Assembly: GCA_018660965.1 (NCBI GenBank)
Contig: JABJJH010000128.1
Span: forward strand, 1 to 28,304
Source: Rhodospirillaceae bacterium
GTDB taxonomy: Bacteria > Pseudomonadota > Alphaproteobacteria > UBA8366 > GCA-2717185
Length of the DNA stretch: 28,304 nucleotides
Direction: 5' to 3'
The notes under the pieces were generated by a model. It ran no database searches. It saw nothing but the letters and a program-made list of their open reading frames with translations, and was not told the DNA's origin. Below are positions 22,547-28,304 of this stretch, piece after piece (position 1 is the stretch's first letter; every line of letters starts with the position of its first letter). Made by a program: the position numbers and the translations under genes.

Positions 22547-22987
22547 ATGAATGCGATATTCGAAACAGCAGAAAGCGACCCGAAGGCGAATGAGATTTTG
22601 CGTCTCGCCTCCGAAATTGTCGCCGCGCACGTCGCGAATAACACGGTCGATATGACGGAATTGCCCGGCTTGATCGAGCAGGTCTATAAATCCTTGGCCA
22701 ATATGGACAAGGACGGCGAAAGCATGACCGAACGGCCGACGCCCGCCGTTACGGTGCGCAAATCGATTACGCCGGATTACATCGTCTGCCTGGAGGACGG
22801 TAAGAAGCTGAAGATGCTGAAGCGTCACCTAAAAACCGCGTACAACATGACGCCGGATGAATATCGCGAACGCTGGGGGCTGGCGAGCGATTATCCGATG
22901 GTTGCGCCGAATTACGCGCGACAGCGCAGTAAACTTGCGAAAGCGATTGGTCTGGGTACGCGCCCACGCCGCAATCGCAAAGGCTAA
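22547..22987 (+). CDS. mucR: Ros/MucR family transcriptional regulator
   Basis: A 146-residue global regulator of the alphaproteobacterial Ros/MucR family (exopolysaccharide, motility, cell cycle, host interaction). The N-terminal part (to about 60) is the oligomerisation region; the DNA-binding domain spans about 75-140 and includes MTPDEYRERWGL and DYPMVAPNYARQRSKLAKAIGLG. The zinc-finger ligands are degenerate: C81 and H94 remain, but the second cysteine of CxxC is D84 and the last histidine position is A98/Y99. Metal-free or Asp-substituted Ros homologues are known in rhizobia. The ATG at 22547 gives the standard N-terminus and has AGGA ten bases upstream; the longer frame from 22448 lies in the A/T-rich promoter. 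Confidence 0.92.
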   Translation: MNAIFETAESDPKANEILRLASEIVAAHVANNTVDMTELPGLIEQVYKSLANMDKDGESMTERPTPAVTVRKSITPDYIVCLEDGKKLKMLKRHLKTAYNMTPDEYRERWGLASDYPMVAPNYARQRSKLAKAIGLGTRPRRNRKG

Positions 22988-23072
22988 CGCCGCAGCGACG
23001 GACACTCGAGAAACATCGCAATATTCATGAATTCCGGGCGCTATGAGCGTAGCCGCGTCGCGGCGTATCGGT

Positions 23073-23088
23073 TATAATGATTATCATT
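23073..23088. promoter_or_regulatory. Fur-type operator overlapping the fur -10 element
   Basis: AATGAT-T-ATCATT (23076-23088) is a perfect 6-1-6 inverted repeat and, with its flanks, matches 14 of 19 positions of the classical Fur box. TATAAT at 23073-23078 overlaps its left arm, so binding would block the promoter. This points to autoregulation of fur. Confidence 0.65.
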
Positions 23089-23115
23089 CGAATGTCGCAG
23101 GGCGAAGGGACGACC

Positions 23116-23529
23116 GTGCAGGACAGCATTGAACAATTATGCGTGGCGAAAGGTTTGAAAATGACCGGGCAGCGCCGCGTCATCGCCCGCGTTTTGAGCG
23201 ACGCCGAAGATCACCCCGATGTCGAGATGGTGCACCGTCGCGCGATCGCGATCGATCCGAGAATCAGCATCGCGACAGTTTATCGAACCGTGCGTCTGTT
23301 CGAGGAAGAACAAATTCTTGAACGCCACGAATTCGGCGACGGTCGGGCGCGTTATGAAGAAGCGTCCGAGGACCACCACGATCACCTGATCGACATCGAA
23401 AGCGGACAGGTGATCGAGTTCCAAAGCGAGGAAATCGAAAAAATCCAGCAGGCTATCGCAGAAGAACTGGGCTACCGGCTGGTCGATCACCGGCTGGAGC
23501 TTTTTGCGGTGCCTCTTAAGAGAAAATGA
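23116..23529 (+). CDS. fur: Fur-family ferric uptake (Fur/Mur) regulator
   Basis: Iron- or manganese-sensing repressor of 137 residues. The winged helix includes GLKMTGQRRVIARVL near 13-27 and ISIATVYRTVRLF near 50-62. The sensor region HHDHLIDIESGQVIEF at 87-102 holds the metal histidines; the CxxC pairs of E. coli Fur are absent, as is usual for alphaproteobacterial Fur/Mur. In-frame ATG codons at 23077 and 23092 exist, but the first lies inside the operator and promoter. The GTG at 23116 has AAGGGA (23105-23110) five bases upstream and gives the normal length, so I use it. In many alphaproteobacteria this protein senses manganese (Mur), so the metal is open. Confidence 0.92.
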   Translation: MQDSIEQLCVAKGLKMTGQRRVIARVLSDAEDHPDVEMVHRRAIAIDPRISIATVYRTVRLFEEEQILERHEFGDGRARYEEASEDHHDHLIDIESGQVIEFQSEEIEKIQQAIAEELGYRLVDHRLELFAVPLKRK

Positions 23530-23549
23530 CCGGGGTTCCGGAAACTTAA

Positions 23550-23735
23550 ATGGCGACGAACAATAATGGACTATTGAACGGCGATCCCAACCTCTTCATT
23601 CGCTTGGCGCGGATGCTTGTCAGGGGCGGGCGGCCAATGGTAGTATGGCGTATTGAAACTATTATTGGACTTGGTCTCAGAACCTTGATCGATATGTTCG
23701 GCGTCTGTCGCGCGCCCTGTCCGGTGGGACGGTAG
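23550..23735 (+). CDS. Doubtful small ORF between fur and miaB
   Basis: A 61-residue open frame ending two bases before the miaB start. It has no recognisable domain, no clear Shine-Dalgarno, and uses codons rare in its neighbours (AGA, AGG, CTA, GGA, GTA). In many alphaproteobacteria an acyltransferase gene sits at this place, but I see no acyltransferase motif here. It may be a remnant, a leader peptide or plain leader RNA. Confidence 0.2.
   Translation: MATNNNGLLNGDPNLFIRLARMLVRGGRPMVVWRIETIIGLGLRTLIDMFGVCRAPCPVGR
23617..23646 (+). promoter_or_regulatory. Candidate promoter of the miaB-lnt operon
   Basis: TTGTCA (23617-23622) and TAGTAT (23641-23646) separated by 18 bases, about 90 bases before the miaB start. 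The -35 box matches 5 of 6 consensus bases and the -10 box 4 of 6. The operon may equally be read through from fur, since no terminator is visible between them. Confidence 0.3.
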
Positions 23736-23737
23736 CG

Positions 23738-25144
23738 TTGGCGAAAAAACTCTTCATTAAGACATACGGCTGTCAGATGAACGTCTACGACTCGTCTCGT
23801 ATGGCGGATGTCCTGGCGCCGCATGGCTATGGCATGGTCGAATCGCCTGATGGCGCGGACATGGTCATTCTCAACACCTGTCACATCCGCGAAAAGGCCG
23901 CCGAAAAAGTATATTCGGAACTCGGTCGTTTGCGGCTTCGTAAACAGGCCAGGGAAGCCATCGGCGAGAAGATGATTATTGCTGTCGCGGGCTGCGTCGC
24001 GCAGGCGGAGGGTGAGGAAATCATCCGGCGCGCCGATTGCGTGGACATGGTGTTCGGTCCACAAACCTATCACCGTCTGCCGGAAATGATCGAGCGGGCG
24101 AACCGCGCGGTGGGCGCGAAAGTTGTCGACACCGATTTTCCCGCCGAGGATAAATTCGACTTCCTGCCGGACCACGCTGTGAACCCCGGCGTTACGGCGT
24201 TTTTGTCGGTGCAGGAAGGCTGCGATAAATTTTGTTCGTTTTGCGTCGTTCCCTATACGCGCGGCGCGGAACAGTCGCGGCCCGTCGCGGCGATTGAAGC
24301 GGAAGCGATGCGCTTGGTCGAAGCGGGCGCCCGAGAAATAACGCTGCTTGGGCAGAACGTGAACGCCTATCATGGCGTGGGTCCAGGTGGCGATGAATGG
24401 GGGCTTGGTCGGCTGATTGAACGTTTGGCGGCGCGCGGCGTACAACGCATTCGCTACACCACCAGCCATCCCCGCGACATGGACGACGCGCTGATCGCGG
24501 CCCATCGCGATGTGCCGCAATTGATGCCGTATCTGCACCTTCCGGTGCAGTCGGGGTCGGACCGGATTCTGACAATGATGAACCGCAAGCATGATTCGGA
24601 CGACTACCGGCGGATTGTCGAACGGATTCGCGATGCGCGGCCGGACATTGCATTGTCGTCCGACTTCATTGTCGGGTTTCCAGGCGAAACCGACCGTGAT
24701 TTCGCCGATACACTGCGGTTGATCTCCGACATCGGGTTTGCCCAGGCCTATTCGTTCAAATACAGCCCGCGCCCGGGAACACCGGCGGCGGCGGAAGACG
24801 GCCACGTTCCCGAAACCGTAAAGGAAGATCGCTTGGCGACTTTGCAGCAATTGTTGCGGGCGCAGCAATCATCCTTCAACGAAGCGTTCCGGGGCGCGCG
24901 AATGTCGGTGCTGTTTGACCGGCCAGGCCGCCGTCCCGGTCAGTTGGCCGGACGCACCGGGTATTTGCAGGCGGTTCATGCGGCGGCCCCGACGCGGTTA
25001 ATCGGCGCCGTCGTTGATTGCGACATTGTCGATATTCGCCCGACCAGCATGGAAGGCGTGGTCGATACAGACTGGCAGGATCAAGACGGACCGGACCAGG
25101 ATAACCTTGAAACCCGAACGCATACTGAAAGGGCGATTGCTTGA
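23738..25144 (+). CDS. miaB: tRNA-2-methylthio-N6-dimethylallyladenosine synthase MiaB
   Basis: Radical-SAM methylthiotransferase that converts i6A37 to ms2i6A37 in tRNAs. The 468-residue protein has the N-terminal cluster cysteines C12 (TYGCQMN), C48 (NTCHIRE) and C86 (AGCVAQ), the radical-SAM cysteines C162, C166 and C169 (GCDKFCSFC), and a C-terminal TRAM domain. The start is a TTG at 23738, giving the standard AKKLFIKTYGCQMN opening; GGGACGGT lies a few bases before it. Its stop overlaps the phoH start by four bases (TTGA). First gene of the miaB-phoH-ybeY-corC-lnt operon. Confidence 0.96.
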   Translation: MAKKLFIKTYGCQMNVYDSSRMADVLAPHGYGMVESPDGADMVILNTCHIREKAAEKVYSELGRLRLRKQAREAIGEKMIIAVAGCVAQAEGEEIIRRADCVDMVFGPQTYHRLPEMIERANRAVGAKVVDTDFPAEDKFDFLPDHAVNPGVTAFLSVQEGCDKFCSFCVVPYTRGAEQSRPVAAIEAEAMRLVEAGAREITLLGQNVNAYHGVGPGGDEWGLGRLIERLAARGVQRIRYTTSHPRDMDDALIAAHRDVPQLMPYLHLPVQSGSDRILTMMNRKHDSDDYRRIVERIRDARPDIALSSDFIVGFPGETDRDFADTLRLISDIGFAQAYSFKYSPRPGTPAAAEDGHVPETVKEDRLATLQQLLRAQQSSFNEAFRGARMSVLFDRPGRRPGQLAGRTGYLQAVHAAAPTRLIGAVVDCDIVDIRPTSMEGVVDTDWQDQDGPDQDNLETRTHTERAIA

Positions 25145-26127
25145 ACGCATTGTCGAGCGCCAGCGTGGACCCCGCTATCCACCTTCAATTCGACGACAAC
25201 AGATTGCTGTCCCAGCTTTTTGGCGAGCATGACAAGCATCTTGCCCGGATCGAAAAACAATTGGGCGTCACCGTCATCGGGCGCGGCAACCGCTTGACGA
25301 TCGCTGGCCCCGAAGACGCTTCGGGCACGGCGCGGGTTGTGCTGGAATCGTTATATCAACGTCTGCGAAACGGGCAGGGCGTGGGTGAGGCGGAGGTTGA
25401 TGCGGCGATTCGCATGGCCAATTCCACCGACAGCGCGACGCCGGGTGTGAGCATTCAATTGCGCCGTAAAAGCGTTCACCCCCGATCCGCCGCGCAAGGC
25501 CATTATATCGACGCCTTGAATCAACATGATCTTATTTTCGCGTTGGGCCCGGCGGGCACGGGCAAGACCTATCTGGCAGTCTGCGCGGCGGTCTCGATGT
25601 TCAGTCAGGGGTTGGTCGACAGGATCGTCTTGTCGCGCCCGGCGGTGGAAGCCGGGGAGCGGCTTGGGTTTCTGCCCGGCGACCTGCGTGAAAAAGTTGA
25701 CCCTTATCTCCGTCCGCTATACGACGCCCTGAACGACGCCATGTCAGCGGAACAGGTCGCAAAACGTCTGGAAAGCGGCGAAATCGAAATCGCGCCGCTG
25801 GCGTTTATGCGGGGGCGGACCCTGGCGAACGCCTATGTCATTCTCGACGAGGCCCAAAATACGACCCCGATGCAGATGAAAATGTTTCTCACCCGGTTGG
25901 GCGAAAACAGCCGAATGGTCGTGACCGGAGATTTAAGCCAGATCGACTTGCCGGGCGGGGTGGGGTCTGGCTTGCGCGACGCGGTGAATACATTGAAGGA
26001 CGTGGACGGCGCCGCGTTCGTCCACTTTTCTGACAAGGATGTCGTTCGTCCGCCGTTGGTGGCGCGGATCATCCGCGCCTATGACGCGGCCGACGGGCGG
26101 AAAAAGAAGCCGGGCGGTTCCGAATGA
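25141..26127 (+). CDS. ybeZ: PhoH-like ATPase (YbeZ)
   Basis: A 328-residue PhoH-family ATPase. It has a KH-like N-terminal region (LGVTVIGRGNRLTIAG near 41-56), Walker A GPAGTGKT at 136-143, the FMRGRTLANAYVILDEAQN block with Walker B near 233-240, and the VTGDLSQIDLP sensor motif. It works with the RNase-like YbeY, encoded directly downstream, in ribosomal RNA handling and quality control. The start is TTG at 25141, overlapping the miaB stop, with AAAGGG about eight bases before it; no ATG gives the family N-terminus. It overlaps ybeY by four bases. Confidence 0.94.
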   Translation: MNALSSASVDPAIHLQFDDNRLLSQLFGEHDKHLARIEKQLGVTVIGRGNRLTIAGPEDASGTARVVLESLYQRLRNGQGVGEAEVDAAIRMANSTDSATPGVSIQLRRKSVHPRSAAQGHYIDALNQHDLIFALGPAGTGKTYLAVCAAVSMFSQGLVDRIVLSRPAVEAGERLGFLPGDLREKVDPYLRPLYDALNDAMSAEQVAKRLESGEIEIAPLAFMRGRTLANAYVILDEAQNTTPMQMKMFLTRLGENSRMVVTGDLSQIDLPGGVGSGLRDAVNTLKDVDGAAFVHFSDKDVVRPPLVARIIRAYDAADGRKKKPGGSE

Positions 26128-26633
26128 CCCTGAACATCGACATTTCCAATCCTTCCGGCGACTGGTCGATGGTGGAGGATGCGGGTATCCGATCCGCCGC
26201 CTGCGCGGCGTGGAGTGCGGCAAGCGACGATGACGAAGAGGGCGAGGTTAGCATTGTCCTGGCCGATGATGCGTTTATCCAGGATTTGAACGCCCGGTTT
26301 CGCGCGAAAAATGCGCCGACCAATGTGTTGTCGTTCCCGTTGTTGGATTTCGAAAACGGCTTCTCCGGTCGAAACCCCGGCGAGGCGCGGCATTTGGGGG
26401 ACATTGTTCTGGCGCTAACGACGATAGCGCGCGAAGCCGAGGCGCAGGACAAGACGTTGTCCGATCATGTCCGGCATTTGGTTGTTCATGGGTTTCTCCA
26501 CCTCCTGGGCTGGGATCACGAGGCGGAACCGGCGGCCATTGAAATGGAAGCGTTGGAAGTTGAAATTCTGGCCGGACTTGATATCGCCAACCCTTACGAG
26601 GCGGCGGCCAAACCCTATGAGGCGGTGGTATGA
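26124..26633 (+). CDS. ybeY: Endoribonuclease YbeY (rRNA maturation factor)
   Basis: Metal-dependent RNase needed for 16S rRNA 3'-end maturation and 70S quality control. The 169-residue protein has the three-histidine zinc site HGFLHLLGWDH with H122, H126 and H132 (Trp replaces the more common Tyr before the Asp), the conserved arginine in LNARFR near 56-60, TNVLSFP near 66-72 and GDIVLA near 92-97. The ATG overlaps the phoH stop (ATGA), and its own stop overlaps the corC start in the same way. It is a slightly long member, with extra acidic residues near 36-41. Confidence 0.95.
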   Translation: MTLNIDISNPSGDWSMVEDAGIRSAACAAWSAASDDDEEGEVSIVLADDAFIQDLNARFRAKNAPTNVLSFPLLDFENGFSGRNPGEARHLGDIVLALTTIAREAEAQDKTLSDHVRHLVVHGFLHLLGWDHEAEPAAIEMEALEVEILAGLDIANPYEAAAKPYEAVV

Positions 26634-27556
26634 GCAGTAACGCGGGCGACGCGCCGTTAACCACGCCGCCAATGCCGGCGGCGAAACCAGACGACAAGCC
26701 GAAGCACGGCGGCGTGACCGGATGGCTTCGCGGCGTGTTTGGCGCGCGGAACGGGGATGCGTCGCTTCGCGACACCTTCGAGGAACTCATCGAGGAGCAC
26801 GAGGACGAGCGGGATTCGATCGACCCTGGCGAACGGACGTTGATCGAGAATATTCTGAAATTGAACGGCTTGTCCGCAGAAGACATCATGGTGCCGCGCG
26901 CCGATATCGTCGCCATCGAAATCAATGCGTCGCTTGAAGAATTGCTTGAACTCGTCAACACGGTCGCGCATTCGCGATTGCCGGTGTATCACCACACCCG
27001 CGATGATGTGATCGGTATGGTCCACATCAAGGACGTGCTGATGAAAATCGGCGCCAAGGACAAGTTCAGTCTTCGAAAAATACTTCGCAAGGCCATGTTC
27101 GTGGCGCCGACGATGCCGGTTATGGACCTGTTGCTGCAAATGCAGTTGTCGCGGTTGCACATGGCCTTGGTTGTTGATGAATATGGCGGCGTCGATGGTC
27201 TCGTCACGATCGAGGATCTTATTGAGCAAATCGTGGGTGAGATCGAGGATGAGCATGACGTTGCGGACGGCCCAAGGCTGGAACCCGACAGCGATGGAAC
27301 CTTGATCGCCAACGCCCGCGTCTCCATCGAAGAATTCGAAGCGTTCGTGGGCCCGGTGATGACAGCCGAGGAGCGCGAGGAAGACATCGACACGCTTGCG
27401 GGTTTGGTGTTCACCATCGCCGGACGGGTCCCGAACCGGGGCGAATTGATCGTGCACGAATCGACCGGCATGGAATTCGAGGTGCTTGACGCCGACCCGC
27501 GGCGCATCAAGCGAATTCGCGTGCGAAATCTGCCGTCGCCCCACGCCGCCCAGTGA
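26630..27556 (+). CDS. corC: CorC/HlyC-family CBS-domain protein
   Basis: A 308-residue soluble member of the CorC/HlyC family, without the membrane DUF21 domain. After a Pro/Ala-rich N-terminus and an acidic helix, the signature LSAEDIMVPRADIVAIE (about 83-99) opens the pair of CBS domains (to about 205, with VDEYGGVDGLVTIEDLIEQIVGEIEDEHD), and a CorC-associated C-terminal domain follows (about 222-300). Family members are linked to magnesium or cobalt efflux and to envelope stability. It starts on the ATGA overlap with ybeY and its stop shares one base with the lnt start. Confidence 0.93.
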   Translation: MSSNAGDAPLTTPPMPAAKPDDKPKHGGVTGWLRGVFGARNGDASLRDTFEELIEEHEDERDSIDPGERTLIENILKLNGLSAEDIMVPRADIVAIEINASLEELLELVNTVAHSRLPVYHHTRDDVIGMVHIKDVLMKIGAKDKFSLRKILRKAMFVAPTMPVMDLLLQMQLSRLHMALVVDEYGGVDGLVTIEDLIEQIVGEIEDEHDVADGPRLEPDSDGTLIANARVSIEEFEAFVGPVMTAEEREEDIDTLAGLVFTIAGRVPNRGELIVHESTGMEFEVLDADPRRIKRIRVRNLPSPHAAQ

Positions 27557-28304
27557 TGCCTGAGGCGCCGGGCGGCTTATGGTCGCGGCTTGACCGGTTG
27601 GCAGAATGGTTCGCGACGCGCCAAGGCTGGCGGCTGTACGGTTTGGTTTTCGGCATTGGCGTGGCGGCCACGCTGGCGTTGCCGCCGGTCTATGCATTTC
27701 CGGTACTATACGCTGTCTTTCCCGCCCTGTTGTGGACGCTGGAAGATTCCGGCGCTGGCGCCGGTGCGCGACCCTGGCGGCGGTCCTTTCTGACGGGTTG
27801 GTGGTTCGGGTTCGGGTATTTCACCGCCAGTTTGTACTGGATTGGCGGCGCGCTGCTGGTTTTCGCGGCGAAACATGCATGGCTACTGCCTTTCGCCGTG
27901 ATTGGCATTCCGGCTGTGCTAGCGTTGTATGCAGGGTTGGCGTTTCTGATCGCGGGCGCGGGTCGCAGCACGCTGGCGCGCACCGCGCTGTTGGTGGTCG
28001 CGTGGTCTGGTTTGGAGTGGGTGCGGGGGCGCGCCTTTACCGGCTTTCCATGGAATCTGATTGGACAGTCCTGGACTGGGTCCGACGCCATGGCGCAGTC
28101 GGCGTCCTTGTTTGGCGTTTATGGCTTGAGTTTTGGCGTCATGGCGAGCGTCTGCGTGTTGGCGTTGACGACGCATCAAGCGCGCCGGGTGCGGTGGGCG
28201 GCGATCGTCGTCGCCGTGGCGCTGCCGCTGGCGGCGTGGGGCGGTGGCGCAATTCGCCTTATGGCGGGGCCGGACGCGCCAGGGTCGACAGTGGATGCCG
28301 CCCG
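27556..28304 (+). CDS. lnt: Apolipoprotein N-acyltransferase, 5' part only
   Basis: The frame from the ATG at 27556 stays open to the end of the window (249 codons), so only about half of the gene is present. The translation has a run of hydrophobic helices and family blocks: LALPPVYAFPVLY near 40-52, GWWFGFGYFTASLYWIG near 81-97, and LEWVRGRAFTGFPWNLIG near 150-170. The nitrilase-type catalytic domain with its Glu-Lys-Cys triad would lie beyond the edge. Lnt adds the third acyl chain to lipoproteins in the inner membrane, completing the pathway that includes lspA in this window. The start overlaps the corC stop by one base. Confidence 0.93.
   Translation, partial: MPEAPGGLWSRLDRLAEWFATRQGWRLYGLVFGIGVAATLALPPVYAFPVLYAVFPALLWTLEDSGAGAGARPWRRSFLTGWWFGFGYFTASLYWIGGALLVFAAKHAWLLPFAVIGIPAVLALYAGLAFLIAGAGRSTLARTALLVVAWSGLEWVRGRAFTGFPWNLIGQSWTGSDAMAQSASLFGVYGLSFGVMASVCVLALTTHQARRVRWAAIVVAVALPLAAWGGGAIRLMAGPDAPGSTVDAA

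Noticed and set aside
23546..24868. 440-codon open frame on the minus strand opposite miaB
   Set aside because: It is a shadow of miaB, which has all expected cysteine motifs. The antisense translation is rich in Arg/His and shows no domain.
26657..27697. 346-codon minus-strand frame opposite corC and the lnt start
   Set aside because: Shadow of G/C-rich codons in corC; it spans the boundary of two well-supported genes and has no recognisable motif.
1..28304. CRISPR arrays, tRNA/rRNA genes, insertion sequences, prophage or a defence island
   Set aside because: No regularly spaced repeats, no RNA gene folds and no transposase, integrase or phage proteins were seen on either strand.

Overview
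The window reads as a chromosome segment from an alphaproteobacterium, most likely a free-living member of Rhodospirillales or a related order. The signs are the order tsaB-rimI-mucR-fur-miaB-phoH-ybeY-corC-lnt, a Ros/MucR regulator, a Fur protein without CxxC zinc sites, DUF1289 and DUF3035 proteins, and a fairly high G+C content with strong codon bias. Nearly every base is accounted for by a gene. I see no tRNA, rRNA, CRISPR array, insertion sequence or phage gene.

Layout. (1) 31-5121, minus strand: ribF, ileS, lspA and a DUF3035 lipoprotein. (2) 5285-8835, a metal-handling stretch: zur followed by a CobW/ZNG1-type zinc GTPase (plus), a DUF1289 protein (minus), a small ArsR-type repressor (plus) and a FetAB-type ABC exporter (minus). 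(3) 8964-11307, plus: a DUF350 membrane protein, a secreted trypsin-like protease and an EgtD-type histidine methyltransferase, closely spaced. (4) 11311-14593, minus: a Nu-class glutathione transferase, a class III CoA-transferase and a PLP-dependent aromatic amino acid decarboxylase; the last two overlap. (5) 14888-19346: an orphan pcaHG pair (plus), two similar single-domain response regulators (minus), then a luciferase-like oxidoreductase and a short-chain dehydrogenase (plus). (6) 19360-21130: a polysaccharide deacetylase facing away from a RutE-type nitroreductase. (7) 21167-28304, plus: tsaB, rimI, mucR, fur, miaB, phoH, ybeY, corC and the start of lnt, which runs off the end of the window. 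From miaB to lnt every gene overlaps the next by 1-4 bases.

The housekeeping genes cover flavin cofactor and isoleucyl-tRNA synthesis, lipoprotein maturation at both ends of the window (lspA and lnt), tRNA modification and 16S rRNA/ribosome quality control. The middle looks catabolic or accessory: metal homeostasis, amino acid and aromatic-ring chemistry, CoA transfer and redox enzymes.

I found no clearly new defence or mobile system. The points I think most deserve a second look are: a repeated promoter geometry (a -10 hexamer exactly six bases before an ATG) at three separate genes, which suggests leaderless mRNAs; two hairpins ahead of the orphan pcaHG pair; a perfect Fur-type operator that overlaps the fur promoter and helps settle its start; the GST-CoA-transferase-decarboxylase cluster; and the DUF350-protease-EgtD unit. 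All functional statements come from reading motifs by eye; no database search was run.
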